In this document: positions 47,697 through 57,692 of the stretch, in pieces | Position numbering within the stretch: position 1 is the first letter of the stretch | Layout: every line of letters begins with the position of its first letter | Assembly (NCBI RefSeq): GCF_023283825.1 | Contig: NZ_JAKILD010000001.1 | Span: 62,001-126,000 of the forward strand | Direction of reading: 5' to 3' | Length of the DNA stretch: 64,000 nucleotides | Origin: Shewanella olleyana | Lineage (GTDB): Bacteria > Pseudomonadota > Gammaproteobacteria > Enterobacterales > Shewanellaceae | Program-made: the position numbers and the translations under genes | The notes under the pieces: model-generated | Databases searched by the model: none | What the model was told of the DNA's origin: nothing | The model's input: the letters and a program-made list of their open reading frames with translations, nothing else

Positions 47697-48725
47697 ATGA
47701 AAACAATATCGCTCGCTTTTGCTGTTTCAATGACTCTATTCTCAGGTTTGTCTTTTGCCAATAACGACAAACCATTTGCTATCGCCATACATGGTGGTGC
47801 TGGCACAATCAAACCGTCCAGCTTTACCCCTGAACAAGAAAAAGCGTATCGCGCTAAGTTAAAAGAAGCGGTAGATGCTGGTTATGTCGTGCTTGAAAAA
47901 GGCGGTTCTAGCTTAAAAGCAGTGACAACTGCAATCAATGTACTTGAAAATTCACCTTACTTTAATGCCGGTAAAGGCGCGGTTTACACTCACAATGAAG
48001 AGCATGAAATGGATGCATCAATCATGGATGGTAATACCATGAATGCTGGTGCTGTTGCAGGCGTTAAGCACATTAAAAACCCGATTGATTTAGCACGACT
48101 TGTTATGGATGAGTCAGTTCATGTGATGCTTTACGGACAAGGCGCTGAAGAGTTTGCGTTGACTCAAGGTGTGCCATTGGTTGCCAATGAAACCTTTAAC
48201 ACTCAAAAACGTTATGAAGGACTGCAACGCGCCAAAGCTAAAATGGCTGACGCTAAAAATAGTGCAGATTATCAAGCAGCGCACCAACAATTAGATACAG
48301 AATATAAAGTGGGCACAGTAGGGGCTGTTGCGCTTGATAAAAAAGGTAATATCAGCGCAGGTACCTCGACAGGAGGTATGACTAATAAGCGTTATGGTCG
48401 TATTGGTGATGCTCCCGTTATTGGCGCAGGAACCTATGCTGAAAATGGCGTGTGTGCAGTATCTGCAACAGGTCATGGTGAATACTTTATTCGTTATCAA
48501 GTTGCTGGCGATATTTGCGCTAAAGTGAAATATCAACAGAAATCAATTATTCAAGCCGCTGATGAAGTCATTAACCAACGTCTAATTACCGCTGGTGGCA
48601 CTGGTGGGGTTATTGCGATAGATCACAGAGGCAATATTGCCACACCATTTAATACAGAAGGCATGTACCGCGCTACACGTAAAAGTGGTGAACCTGCACA
48701 AGTCATGATTTGGCGAGATAAGTAA
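47697..48725 (+). CDS. Exported isoaspartyl peptidase/L-asparaginase (IaaA-type)
   Basis: The 342-residue Ntn-hydrolase has a signal peptide (MKTISLAFAVSMTLFSGLSFA). The family segments are FAIAIHGGAG, then the self-cleavage site in YKVGTVGAVALD, where T207 becomes the N-terminal nucleophile of the beta chain, then ISAGTSTGGMTNK. It should cleave beta-aspartyl peptides and asparagine in the periplasm. ATG 47697 is preceded by AAGGA. It is divergent from tamA and ends in a terminator at 48781. Confidence 0.9.
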   Translation: MKTISLAFAVSMTLFSGLSFANNDKPFAIAIHGGAGTIKPSSFTPEQEKAYRAKLKEAVDAGYVVLEKGGSSLKAVTTAINVLENSPYFNAGKGAVYTHNEEHEMDASIMDGNTMNAGAVAGVKHIKNPIDLARLVMDESVHVMLYGQGAEEFALTQGVPLVANETFNTQKRYEGLQRAKAKMADAKNSADYQAAHQQLDTEYKVGTVGAVALDKKGNISAGTSTGGMTNKRYGRIGDAPVIGAGTYAENGVCAVSATGHGEYFIRYQVAGDICAKVKYQQKSIIQAADEVINQRLITAGGTGGVIAIDHRGNIATPFNTEGMYRATRKSGEPAQVMIWRDK

Positions 48726-48780
48726 CGCTTGTTTGAGCTAACTGATAGAACTTAATCAGCTAGCACTTAAGTATATGTTA

Positions 48781-48807
48781 AAGCATCAGTTTTCTGATGC
48801 TTTTTTA
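48781..48807 (+). terminator. Terminator after isoaspartyl peptidase
   Basis: AAGCATCAG pairs with CTGATGCTT around TTTT, followed by a T tract. Confidence 0.88.
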
Positions 48808-48947
48808 TTGAATCAAATATCTGTCGGGATAATGAGGCAAATTATTGGCTAAGAATCAACAAAGCGAATATCACAATCTATTAATTCAATCATCGCTTTA
48901 TTAGGATTTTGACTACACTGAATAAGAAGACTAAAAATAATACTTAT

Positions 48948-49214
48948 TAGGGTCTGTTGATCTTTCAAGGCTATTTTTGCAGTGAATTGTTGGCCATTTA
49001 TACAAGGCAGAGACTTTGTGGTGTAGTTATTCTACATAAAAAGTCGATAACGCAGTAAAAATGGCCAACAAACGCAGCCCAAAGGGGTCGACTAAAAGCG
49101 TTTTACTCTTTGTTGGATGAATCTTGCTTAGATGACTAGGCATCAATCCATCCGCCTCAATTAAAACGCTTTTATTTCGAACAAAACTTAACCAGTAAAG
49201 TTCAGCAGACCCTA
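48948..49214. mobile_element. MITE-like element
   Basis: The ends are near-perfect inverted repeats: TAGGGTCTGTTGA at the left and TCAGCAGACCCTA at the right (one mismatch). Inside are two more inverted pairs: TTGTTGGCCATTT (48987-48999) with its complement at 49059-49071, and TAAAAGCGTTTTA (49093-49105) with its complement at 49162-49174. There is no transposase frame. This is the structure of a non-autonomous element. It ends 18 nt before the ribosome site of the CBS gene. The remaining spacer, 48808-48947, shows nothing. Confidence 0.75.
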
Positions 49215-49243
49215 GCGTAGATGAAGTTCTTAAGGGGTAAATT

Positions 49244-49660
49244 ATGGATTCAATTAAAATATCTGAATATATGGATCGCCAACCAGTGTTATTAAAAGCC
49301 AATATGTCACTGGCAACAGCGGTTGAGCATCTATTAACTAAGAGCAAAGCTGGGGCAGCAGTGGTCGATAATGACGGCTCGCTGGTGGGTTTTTTATCTC
49401 AACAAGATTGTTTGTCAGTGATGCTCAAAAGTAGTTATCACTGTGATATGACTGAAACCGTTAAAGATTGTATGAAGACTGATGTACTGACAGCAACGCC
49501 CGATGGCAGTATTTTACAGTTAGCTGAACAAATGCTCGGGGCAAAACCGAAAATTTATCCTGTGGTACAAGGGACTAAAGTTATTGGCACGATTAATCGT
49601 ACCGATGTGCTAAAAGCGATGAATATCTATATGCAGCAGTGCTATTTAACCCCAGCTTAA
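49244..49660 (+). CDS. CBS domain pair protein
   Basis: The 138-residue product is two CBS domains: residues about 7-62 (VLLKANMSLATAVEHLLTKSKAGAAVVDNDGSLVGFLSQQDCL) and about 75-130 (DVLTATPDGSILQLAEQMLG, VVQGTKVIGTINRTDVLKAM). Such stand-alone pairs bind adenosine ligands and act as energy sensors. AAGGGG precedes the ATG. Its upstream region is the MITE-like element, which may supply or alter its promoter. Confidence 0.88.
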   Translation: MDSIKISEYMDRQPVLLKANMSLATAVEHLLTKSKAGAAVVDNDGSLVGFLSQQDCLSVMLKSSYHCDMTETVKDCMKTDVLTATPDGSILQLAEQMLGAKPKIYPVVQGTKVIGTINRTDVLKAMNIYMQQCYLTPA

Positions 49661-49776
49661 GTTTTTGGGTTTAAACATAAGCTTAAGTTTACGCCTTTGT
49701 TTACTTCAAACTAATACCATTCAGTCTAGTTCCTTGCTAGGATCGCAGTTTTTGAAATACTTGCTAGGAATTAGAT

Positions 49777-52700
49777 TTGAATTCGGACCAACACCCGCTC
49801 TCTAAAGCATACCTAAACTCTTGTTACCAAACCGATGCGGCTAGAATCCGTCGACGTTTGTATCAGTTAAATAAAGAGCCTCAGTCTGAAAAGAAAGATC
49901 AAGTCTTAGCCAAGTTAACCGAGCAAGCGACTCAAGCTTACGATAAAGCGCAATACAGACTGAATAATATTCCTCAAGTTACCTATCCTGATTCATTGCC
50001 TGTATCGCAAAAGCGCAACGATATTGCCTCTGCGATTGCGACTAATCAAGTGGTGATTGTGGCGGGTGAAACAGGCTCAGGTAAAACCACCCAATTACCA
50101 AAAATTTGCTTAGAGCTAGGTCTTGGCACACGTGGTTTAATCGGCCATACCCAACCTAGACGACTTGCTGCACGAAGCGTGGCAAGCCGTGTTGCTGATG
50201 AGTTAAATACTCCATTGGGCGAAGTTGTGGGCTTTAAAGTCCGTTTTGCAGATTCTATCAGTCAAGACAGTTACATTAAGCTAATGACCGACGGTATTTT
50301 ACTGGCAGAGCTGACTTCTGATAAATTCTTAAATCAGTACGATGCCATTATTATCGATGAAGCCCATGAACGTAGCTTAAACATCGACTTTATTTTAGGT
50401 TACCTTAAACAAGTTCTTAAAAAACGCCCTGATTTAAAAGTGATTATTACCTCAGCAACCATTGATGTTGAGCGCTTTTCAAAACACTTTAACAATGCGC
50501 CTGTTATCGAAGTTTCCGGTCGTACTTTCCCTGTTGAAACTCGCTACCGCCCGCTGGTGCGTGATACCGATGCTGACTTAGATGTCAGTGATGGGATTTT
50601 CTCCGCTGTTGACGAGCTAATGGCTGAAGGCCCTGGCGACATATTGATTTTCATGAATGGTGAGCGTGAAATTCGTGATACCGCTGAAATGCTACGAAAG
50701 CAGAAGTATCGTGATACTGAAATTTTGCCTTTGTATGCGCGTCTATCATATGGCGAGCAGTCAAAGGTGTTTAAAAGCCATATTGGCCGCAGAATCGTGC
50801 TGGCAACCAATGTTGCTGAAACCTCACTAACTGTGCCTGGTATTCGTTATGTTATTGACCCTGGTACCGCGCGTATCAGTCGTTATAGTTATCGTACCAA
50901 AGTACAACGTTTACCGATTGAGCCTATTTCACAAGCCAGTGCAAATCAGCGTCAGGGTCGTTGTGGTCGTGTTGCTGCAGGTATTTGTATTCGTTTATAT
51001 GACGAAACTGACTTTATTCAGCGTCCAGAGTTTACCGACCCTGAAATTCTACGTACTAATTTAGCCTCTGTTATTTTGCAGATGTTGGCCATTGGTTTAG
51101 GCGATATTGCTGGTTTCCCGTTTATTCAGCCGCCAGAGCAAAAACATATCCGTGATGGTTTTTTGTTGCTTGAAGAGCTACAAGCGGTTAAACAAAAACG
51201 CAAAGACTTAGTCCTAACAAACCTAGGCCGAAACTTAGCCAAAATTCCGTTAGATCCGCGCCTAGCCCGTATGGTGCTTGAAGCAAAAGACATGAGCTGT
51301 TTACACGAAGTGATGGTGATAGCCTCTGGCTTATCTATTCAAGATCCTCGTGAAAGACCAATTGAAAAGAAACAAGCTGCTGACGAATGTCATCGCCGTT
51401 ATGCCGATAAAGATTCGGACTTTGTCAGTTGGGTTAATCTTTGGAATTACTTAAAAGATCAGAAAAGCGAGCTATCAGCTAGCCAGTTCAGAAAACAATG
51501 CCGTGAAGAATATTTAGCCTATTTACGGGTACGAGAATGGCAGGATTTATATACTCAAATTAAGCAAGCTGTGCACGACTTAAAGTGGCGTTTAAATGAT
51601 TCACCAGCAAGCTACGACAATTTACACAAAGCCTTGTTGGCTGGTCTGTTAAGCCATATTGGTTTTAAAGATGCAAATAACGAGTACTTAGGCGCACGAA
51701 ACCGTAAATTCTTTGTGTTTCCTGGCTCACCATTGGCCAAGAAGGGCCCTAAATGGATTATGGCGGCGGAGCTGACAGAAACCTCGCGTTTGTTTGCACG
51801 TTGCTGCGCCAAAATACAACCTGAATGGTTAGAGCCATTAGCGGCGCATTTGATTAAAAAGAATCATTTAGAGCCGCATTTTGAAGCTAAACCTGCCAGT
51901 GTTATCGCATTTGAAAACCAAGTGCTGTATGGATTGACTGTGGTAAATCGCCGCCGTGTGCAATACGGGCCAATAGATCCAGTTGAATCACGTGAAATCT
52001 TTATTCGCAGTGCATTGGCAGAAGGGCAGTTACAAACTAAAGAACCTTTCTTTATTAAAAACCAGCAACTGCTGAATGACATTGAATCGTTAGAGCATAA
52101 GTCACGTCGCCGCGATATTTTAGTGGACGAACAAGTCTTAGTTGATTTTTACGAGCCGCTAGTACCGCAAGGTATCTATAACGCGCCACTGTTTTTCAAA
52201 TGGTGGAAAGAAGCGCGTAAACAACAGCCTGAGTTATTGGACTTCAATCAAGAGCTGTTAATGCAGCGCAGTGCTGATCATATCTCAGCGCTAGATTTCC
52301 CTGAAGTATGGCATAAGGCTAATTTAGGGCTGCAAGTGAGTTATCACTTTGAGCCAGCAGCTGTTGATGACGGTGTATCTATACACATTCCAGTGGCTTT
52401 GATTAACCAAATAGATACTGAAGATTTTGATTGGTTAGTGCCAGGGCTTAGAGAAGAAAAAGTAGTGGCGTTAATTAAGTCATTACCAAAAAACTTACGC
52501 CGTAATTTTGTGCCAGCCCCTGATTATGCTCGCGCTTGTGTACAAGCGATGGAGCCATTTTCAATGCCGCTGCTTGATGCAATGTGTAAGCAGTTACTTC
52601 GTATGACAGGTACTCGTATCAGCGGTGATGATTTCGATTTAACTCAGTTAAGCGCTCACTTAGCGATTAACTTTAAAATTGAAGATGATAAACATCGTCT

Positions 52701-53652
52701 TGTGGATCAAGGGCGAGATTTAGATACCCTTAAAGATAAGTTACAAGGCGTGGTGGCTAAAGCTATTCGTAACGTGGCAGAAGATGGTATTGAGAAAAAA
52801 GAAATCACCACTTGGTCATTTGGCGATTTACCTAAGCAATACCAAAAGCGTAAAGGCAATTACGAAGTTAAAGCGTATCCAGCATTAATTGATGAAAAGG
52901 ACCAAGTATCGATTAAGTTGTTTGATGATGAGTTTGAAGCCGAGCGCCAACATCGTATTGGTTTACGTCGATTATTACTGATTAATATCCCATCTCCGGT
53001 GAAGCACTTACAAAAAGCGCTGCCAAATAAAGCTAAGCTTGCGATGTACTTTAATCCATTTGGGCAAGTACAGCTGTTAATTGATGACATTATTTCGGCC
53101 TCTGTTCAGCAATTGCTGGATGAGAAAAAGTTAGATGTCCGCAATGAAGCGCAATTTGAGCAAGCTAAAGATTGGCTAAGACAAGAGCTTAATACTTATG
53201 CTGAACAAATCTCTTTGCAAGTAGAGCAAGTGTTGACGATTTATCAACGTATTAAAAAGCGTTTAAAAGGTAAAATCAGTTTAGATATCGCCTTTGCAAT
53301 GAGTGATATCAATAACCAACTTGATAAATTGGTGTTTAAAGGTTTTGTTGAGCATTGTGGTTGGAACCGATTAGCTGATGTGGGTCGTTATTTGAAAGCG
53401 ATTGAAAACCGTTTAGATAAATTACCTGTTGATCCAACCCGCGACAGATTGCATATGCAAAGCATTGCTAAAGTGAGCGACTTACTTGCTTCTCAACTCG
53501 CTAAGGTTCCCAAGATGCAGCCTATTCCAGAGTCATTAGTTGAAGCGCGCTGGATGATAGAAGAGTATCGCGTTTCTTGTTTTGCTCAAGTGTTAGGTAC
53601 GGCATATCCCATCTCTGAAAAGCGGATTGTGATGCATATAAATCAAGTGTAA
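49777..53652 (+). CDS. hrpA: ATP-dependent RNA helicase HrpA
   Basis: The 1291-residue DEAH-box helicase (E. coli 1300) has Walker A GETGSGKTTQ, DEAH in IIIDEAHERS, and the SAT, motif V and motif VI (QRQGRCGRVAAG) blocks. The HA2 and OB regions and the HrpA-specific C-terminal DUF3418 region follow. It acts on RNA in translation rescue and mRNA processing. The start is TTG with AGGA seven bases upstream. It ends in the terminator at 53713. Confidence 0.95.
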   Translation: MNSDQHPLSKAYLNSCYQTDAARIRRRLYQLNKEPQSEKKDQVLAKLTEQATQAYDKAQYRLNNIPQVTYPDSLPVSQKRNDIASAIATNQVVIVAGETGSGKTTQLPKICLELGLGTRGLIGHTQPRRLAARSVASRVADELNTPLGEVVGFKVRFADSISQDSYIKLMTDGILLAELTSDKFLNQYDAIIIDEAHERSLNIDFILGYLKQVLKKRPDLKVIITSATIDVERFSKHFNNAPVIEVSGRTFPVETRYRPLVRDTDADLDVSDGIFSAVDELMAEGPGDILIFMNGEREIRDTAEMLRKQKYRDTEILPLYARLSYGEQSKVFKSHIGRRIVLATNVAETSLTVPGIRYVIDPGTARISRYSYRTKVQRLPIEPISQASANQRQGRCGRVAAGICIRLYDETDFIQRPEFTDPEILRTNLASVILQMLAIGLGDIAGFPFIQPPEQKHIRDGFLLLEELQAVKQKRKDLVLTNLGRNLAKIPLDPRLARMVLEAKDMSCLHEVMVIASGLSIQDPRERPIEKKQAADECHRRYADKDSDFVSWVNLWNYLKDQKSELSASQFRKQCREEYLAYLRVREWQDLYTQIKQAVHDLKWRLNDSPASYDNLHKALLAGLLSHIGFKDANNEYLGARNRKFFVFPGSPLAKKGPKWIMAAELTETSRLFARCCAKIQPEWLEPLAAHLIKKNHLEPHFEAKPASVIAFENQVLYGLTVVNRRRVQYGPIDPVESREIFIRSALAEGQLQTKEPFFIKNQQLLNDIESLEHKSRRRDILVDEQVLVDFYEPLVPQGIYNAPLFFKWWKEARKQQPELLDFNQELLMQRSADHISALDFPEVWHKANLGLQVSYHFEPAAVDDGVSIHIPVALINQIDTEDFDWLVPGLREEKVVALIKSLPKNLRRNFVPAPDYARACVQAMEPFSMPLLDAMCKQLLRMTGTRISGDDFDLTQLSAHLAINFKIEDDKHRLVDQGRDLDTLKDKLQGVVAKAIRNVAEDGIEKKEITTWSFGDLPKQYQKRKGNYEVKAYPALIDEKDQVSIKLFDDEFEAERQHRIGLRRLLLINIPSPVKHLQKALPNKAKLAMYFNPFGQVQLLIDDIISASVQQLLDEKKLDVRNEAQFEQAKDWLRQELNTYAEQISLQVEQVLTIYQRIKKRLKGKISLDIAFAMSDINNQLDKLVFKGFVEHCGWNRLADVGRYLKAIENRLDKLPVDPTRDRLHMQSIAKVSDLLASQLAKVPKMQPIPESLVEARWMIEEYRVSCFAQVLGTAYPISEKRIVMHINQV

Positions 53653-53712
53653 TTGTTCATCTCGGTCTTTTTACTAAGGAATTGGCTAAATAAAATAGAC
53701 TAATAAAATTAT

Positions 53713-53748
53713 AGCGAGTGATATCTATGACGATATCACTCGCTTTTT
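53713..53748. terminator. hrpA terminator
   Basis: A perfect 13-bp stem (AGCGAGTGATATC with GATATCACTCGCT), a 6-nt loop and a T tract, about 60 nt after the hrpA stop. Confidence 0.88.
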
Positions 53749-53953
53749 ATTATCTTAAACAAATTGACTTATTGTAAGTAGATTGTTTGGTGAGATGCTT
53801 GAATGTGACATAAATATGCTGCATTCGTGATCTATCCTGTAAGACTTTCAGTTTTACCCTGCTAAAAAGCACTATAAAACGAGTTATTTACAAATATCAC
53901 ATACATTTCTGAAAGTTTTTTGTAATTATTGGTGGGATTGAAACTATTTGCTT

Positions 53954-53961
53954 GGTATAAT
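53954..53961 (+). promoter_or_regulatory. Possible extended -10 promoter of the 26-codon gene
   Basis: TATAAT at 53956-53961 is preceded by TGG, as in extended -10 promoters. There is no good -35. A second TATAAT lies at 54020-54025, closer to the gene. Between 53749 and 54074 I see no other feature. Confidence 0.4.
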
Positions 53962-54074
53962 CTCAACCAAGAAGTAATGATGGCTACTGCTTCTCTGTAA
54001 AGGAAAATGTCACCCCCTATATAATAGACATTCCTTACCCCCTGCAAAACGACCTTAGGTTGATAGGAGTTACT

Positions 54075-54155
54075 ATGGAAGTTCATGAATACGAAAATGC
54101 TTATTATCAAGTAAAAGATGACGTTCTAGAGTCACTACCTACTGAAGAAGAATAA
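54075..54155 (+). CDS. Isolated 26-residue acidic small protein
   Basis: ATG 54075 follows an excellent ribosome site (AGGAGT, 4 nt spacer). The peptide begins MEVHEYENAYYQVKDD and ends SLPTEEE. It is acidic, tyrosine-rich and has no signal or cysteine. A strong terminator follows at 54187, so this is a separate transcription unit. No family is recognised. A peptide precursor or regulator is possible, but no modifying enzymes are adjacent. Confidence 0.55.
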   Translation: MEVHEYENAYYQVKDDVLESLPTEEE

Positions 54156-54186
54156 GTAGATTGAACTAATACTATTAGCTCTTTCT

Positions 54187-54228
54187 CAAGCATAAAAAAA
54201 GCAGCCTTAGCTGCTTTTTTTATGCTTG
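54187..54228. terminator. Strong bidirectional terminator
   Basis: CAAGCATAAAAAAAGCAGC forms a perfect 19-bp stem with 54210-54228 around a CTTA loop. It is A-rich before and T-rich after, so it ends the small gene and could also stop transcripts from the right. The stretch 54229-54382 shows nothing more. Confidence 0.9.
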
Positions 54229-54382
54229 AAATTCGGGGCTATAATGGTATAGGTACTTTTTACAGTGAGATGAAGCCTCGATAACTGCAAAGCTAGACCA
54301 GTTTGTCTAGGTGACCAATATGCTTAGCTGACTAATACCCTTAAGCGCCTTAAATTGAATTACAGTTGAAGGGTGAATAATC

Positions 54383-54832
54383 TTATAGGTCAATACGGCC
54401 TTTCTCAGTTAACACTTCAACAATCGTCCAACGTTTACCATTTTTAACCAGTTTAATCGTGCGATCGTCAACCCAAGGACTACCGCCTCGTAATCCTTCA
54501 ACCTTGACCTTTACATCAACCTCATCGGTAAACTTACGAAAGAAATCAATATCGATATCATCAATACTCATATTAACGTCGGTCATCGATAAGCCCAACA
54601 CATGACGCTGCACAGCAGAGGCAATATGGTAATGGGACATAATATCTTGCAATTCAGGGCTCACGAATACCTTGGCTTGCTCTACATCACGATCGACATA
54701 GATGGCCTTAAAAAAGCCTATGGAAACTTGTTCAGGACTTAACGCTTTTTCTAGTCGGCCTTGCTGACTTTCTTCCGCTGGGCTACAAGCAGTCATAAGT
54801 AACACACTAAAGATGGCAAAAATTTTATGCAT
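54383..54832 (-). CDS. Lipoprotein of unknown function, NTF2-like
   Basis: The 149-residue product has lipobox LMTAC (C16). The mature part has a helical half (SPEQVSIGFFKAIYVDRDVEQAKVFV) and a beta half (DEVDVKVKVEGL, TIKLVKNGKRWTIVEV), an order that fits a DUF4878/NTF2-like lipoprotein. The role is unknown. It is a single gene. Confidence 0.65.
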   Translation of the reverse strand: MHKIFAIFSVLLMTACSPAEESQQGRLEKALSPEQVSIGFFKAIYVDRDVEQAKVFVSPELQDIMSHYHIASAVQRHVLGLSMTDVNMSIDDIDIDFFRKFTDEVDVKVKVEGLRGGSPWVDDRTIKLVKNGKRWTIVEVLTEKGRIDL

Positions 54833-55024
54833 AATAGTTAGATTTTTTATGGTGATAGGGCAGTATCTCTATTTCATTGCATAGACACAAGTTTAGTAGT
54901 GTTATTTGCAGTTTTTGTATAAAGATCTTGACTAGAAATCGGACTCGTGGCATATCTTAATATAGAGTCTACAATTAGTTTATTAGTAGTGTTATTTAAT
55001 ATTCCGAGCTTGCTCCTAAAGTTT

Positions 55025-55063
55025 GGTGGATAACTTTGGGTTATCCACAAATTCTGTGGACAA
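55025..55063. promoter_or_regulatory. DnaA-box-like cluster
   Basis: TTATCCACA at 55041-55049 is a perfect DnaA box. GGTGGATAA (55025-55033) and TGTGGACAA (55055-55063) are reverse boxes with one mismatch each. TGGA(T/C)AACTTTG recurs with a 30-bp period. No AT-rich unwinding element or replication gene is nearby. Confidence 0.55.
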
Positions 55064-55413
55064 CTTTGTTGAATACTATTGGCCTTATTTATAAGTTGAT
55101 GATATTTAATGATTAATAGTGCTGGTTAAAAAGTGACACCCCACATTTGTCTTGTGTAAATTTCTATTTTTATCTCAATGTTTCTGCTTTTTTCTTGTGT
55201 TTATCCCTTGCAATTCACTCAAAACTACTTTCTTAAAATCGATTATTAACACAGTTTAATAAGGTGATCTTAGTCTTAGTTTGTGGGAATGACTTTTTGT
55301 CGAATGACTTCAACCAGCTTTGATATGTCGTGTATAAATTGAGTGTTAGATTGGATTATTTATTTTGTCATCTATTTAGCTATTTATTTAGTTATGCCAA
55401 ACGATAAACATAA

Positions 55414-55449
55414 AAAAAGCACTTTCACCTGTAGGTGAAAGTGCTTTTT
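55414..55449. terminator. pta terminator
   Basis: A perfect 17-bp stem (55414-55430 with 55433-55449), A-rich and T-rich at its ends, lies about 30 nt after the pta stop on the minus strand. Confidence 0.88.
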
Positions 55450-55480
55450 AATTTCCTAAACTTCAGGAAAATAAGCTTAA

Positions 55481-57628
55481 TTAAGACTGTTCATTTTGAG
55501 CTGCTTGAATTGCTGTTAATGCAATCGTGTAAACGATATCATCGACTAACGCGCCGCGTGATAAATCATTTACTGGCTTACGCATACCTTGCAGCATTGG
55601 ACCAATACTGATGAGATCTGCACTTCGTTGAACAGCTTTGTATGTAGTATTACCTGTATTTAAATCAGGGAATACAAATACAGTCGCTTTACCCGCTACA
55701 GGGCTGTCTGGTGCTTTAGAGCGAGCTACGTTTTCCATAACCGCAGCATCATACTGCAAAGGACCATCAATAACTAAGTCAGGACGTTTCTCTTTAGCAA
55801 TACGTGTTGCTTCACGTACTTTATCAACATCAGAACCTGTACCAGAAGTACCCGTAGAGTAACTGATCATCGCAACACGTGGCTCAATACCAAATGCAGC
55901 AGCTGATTCAGCTGATTGAATCGCGATATCAGCAAGTTGATCAGGGTTAGGATCTGGGTTAATTGCACAATCTCCATATACCAGTACTTGATCAGGCATC
56001 AACATAAAGAAGATTGAAGAGACTAAGCTTGAACCCGGAGCCGTTTTAATTAACTGTAGCGGAGGACGAATCGTATTTGCTGTGGTGTTTACAGCGCCAG
56101 ATACAATGCCGTCGACTTCGTCTTGGGCAAGCATCATGGTACCTAATACCATGTTGTCTTCGAGCTGCTCTTTTGCAACGACTTCAGTTAAGCCTTTATG
56201 ACGACGTAAATCTAGCATGCCTTCAACATATCGACCACGCGCTTGCAGTGGGTCAATAATTTGAACGCCTTCACCTAAGATAACATCTTGTGATGCTGCG
56301 ATACGTTGGATTTCTTCAACGTTACCCAGTAGCACACAACGAGCGATACCACGGTCAGCACAAATAGAAGCCGCTTTAATGGTTCTTGGCTCTTCACCTT
56401 CAGGTAATACAATGGTTTTCTTCGCTGCGCGAGCAAGCTCAGTCAGTTTGTATCTGAATGCTGGTGGCGATAAACGATGCTCACGAGGTGAGTTTTGGGT
56501 CACGCTTTCAATCCAGCTTTGGTCGATATGACTCGCTACATACTCTTGAACGCTATCAATACGAACTGAATCATCAACAGGAACTTCATGGTCAAAACGT
56601 TGGATATTTAACGAGGTTTGCCAAGTGTTACTGTCGATTAAGAATACAGGTAAGCCTGTTTCAAAAGCACGTTCACATAAAGCCATGATTTCAGGCTCAG
56701 GCTCGTAACCACCTGTTAGTAACAAGGCACCAATTTTTACACCGTTCATTGCAGCAAGACAGGCTGAAACAATCACGTCTGAGCGATCGCCAGAAGTCAC
56801 TAGCAGAGAGTTAGTGCGAATATGAGTGACCATATTGGGAATACTGCGAGCACAGAAAGTCACTTTACGTAAACGACGAGTGTGCATTTCACCGGCATTA
56901 ATGATTTTAGCGTTTAAGTGCTTAGCTAAATCAGATGCGCGAGGTGATACTAAATCTAGGTTATAAGGCACACTACCTAAAATACGCAGCGGGCTTTTGC
57001 CTGGAAGTTGGAACATCGCAGAGGTATCGTTGGTCGATGCTTCAGCATGATCAAATACTTCTGATAAATCAGGGCGAGCACGACCTTCATCGTCAACAGG
57101 TGCGCCAATCTTATTGATGATTGAACCAATAAGACGTTTGTTCTTATGACCACCCCAAGAGTTGTAAGCAATTTCTAAGCGGTTCATTAAACCGTTAGGA
57201 GTATCGTTACCTGGCGTTGCAATGAAAATCACATCAGCATCAAGTGCTTTAGCTATTTCAAAGTTGATGTCGTCAGAGAAAGGGTGATTACGAGTAGGCA
57301 CTAAACCTTCAATAACGATGGTTTCAGTGTTAGCTGCACATTCGCTAGCACGAGCAATAATTTGCTCCATTAGCACGTCAATTTGCTCAGAACGAATCAA
57401 GTTTTCAGCATGTTCCATTGAAAATGGTTCAAGCGGATTAACCGTCGGCGAATGACTTAAAATTGTCGTTGAACGTTCAGGGCCGTTATCGCCATTGCGA
57501 ATTTGTGCAATAGGTTTAAAGAATTGTACTTTAACGCCTTTGCGTTCAAGTGCGCGTACCATCCCAAGACTCAATGAGGTTAAACCTACACCGGTTCCAA
57601 TTGGGATTAACATAATATTACGAGACAT
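55481..57628 (-). CDS. pta: Phosphate acetyltransferase
   Basis: The 715-residue long-form enzyme converts acetyl-CoA and phosphate to acetyl phosphate. It has an N-terminal P-loop-like/DRTGG regulatory part ([18 protein letters not shown], then [13 protein letters not shown]) and the C-terminal catalytic domain from about 390 ([33 protein letters not shown]). AGAGGTC precedes the ATG. It lies 64 nt after ackA on the same strand as one operon. Confidence 0.97.
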   Translation of the reverse strand: MSRNIMLIPIGTGVGLTSLSLGMVRALERKGVKVQFFKPIAQIRNGDNGPERSTTILSHSPTVNPLEPFSMEHAENLIRSEQIDVLMEQIIARASECAANTETIVIEGLVPTRNHPFSDDINFEIAKALDADVIFIATPGNDTPNGLMNRLEIAYNSWGGHKNKRLIGSIINKIGAPVDDEGRARPDLSEVFDHAEASTNDTSAMFQLPGKSPLRILGSVPYNLDLVSPRASDLAKHLNAKIINAGEMHTRRLRKVTFCARSIPNMVTHIRTNSLLVTSGDRSDVIVSACLAAMNGVKIGALLLTGGYEPEPEIMALCERAFETGLPVFLIDSNTWQTSLNIQRFDHEVPVDDSVRIDSVQEYVASHIDQSWIESVTQNSPREHRLSPPAFRYKLTELARAAKKTIVLPEGEEPRTIKAASICADRGIARCVLLGNVEEIQRIAASQDVILGEGVQIIDPLQARGRYVEGMLDLRRHKGLTEVVAKEQLEDNMVLGTMMLAQDEVDGIVSGAVNTTANTIRPPLQLIKTAPGSSLVSSIFFMLMPDQVLVYGDCAINPDPNPDQLADIAIQSAESAAAFGIEPRVAMISYSTGTSGTGSDVDKVREATRIAKEKRPDLVIDGPLQYDAAVMENVARSKAPDSPVAGKATVFVFPDLNTGNTTYKAVQRSADLISIGPMLQGMRKPVNDLSRGALVDDIVYTIALTAIQAAQNEQS

Positions 57629-57692
57629 AAAGACCTCTATAAATAGCGTAAATAAAGCCCGCTGTGCAGGCTTTATATATGGGCAATGGTGA

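Larger units (their letters stand above)
54833..55480. other. 648-bp spacer with a DnaA-box-like cluster
   Basis: It contains the DnaA-like sites at 55025-55063 and the pta terminator at 55414-55449. I see no reading frame with a ribosome site. Confidence 0.5.

Noticed and set aside
41727..53652. Many antisense and out-of-frame reading frames of 60-185 codons
   Set aside because: They lie inside tamA, tamB and hrpA, lack ribosome sites and show shadow-type composition.
54833..55480. Chromosomal replication origin
   Set aside because: There are only one perfect and two near-perfect DnaA boxes and no neighbouring dnaA, dnaN or gidA and no AT-rich 13-mers.
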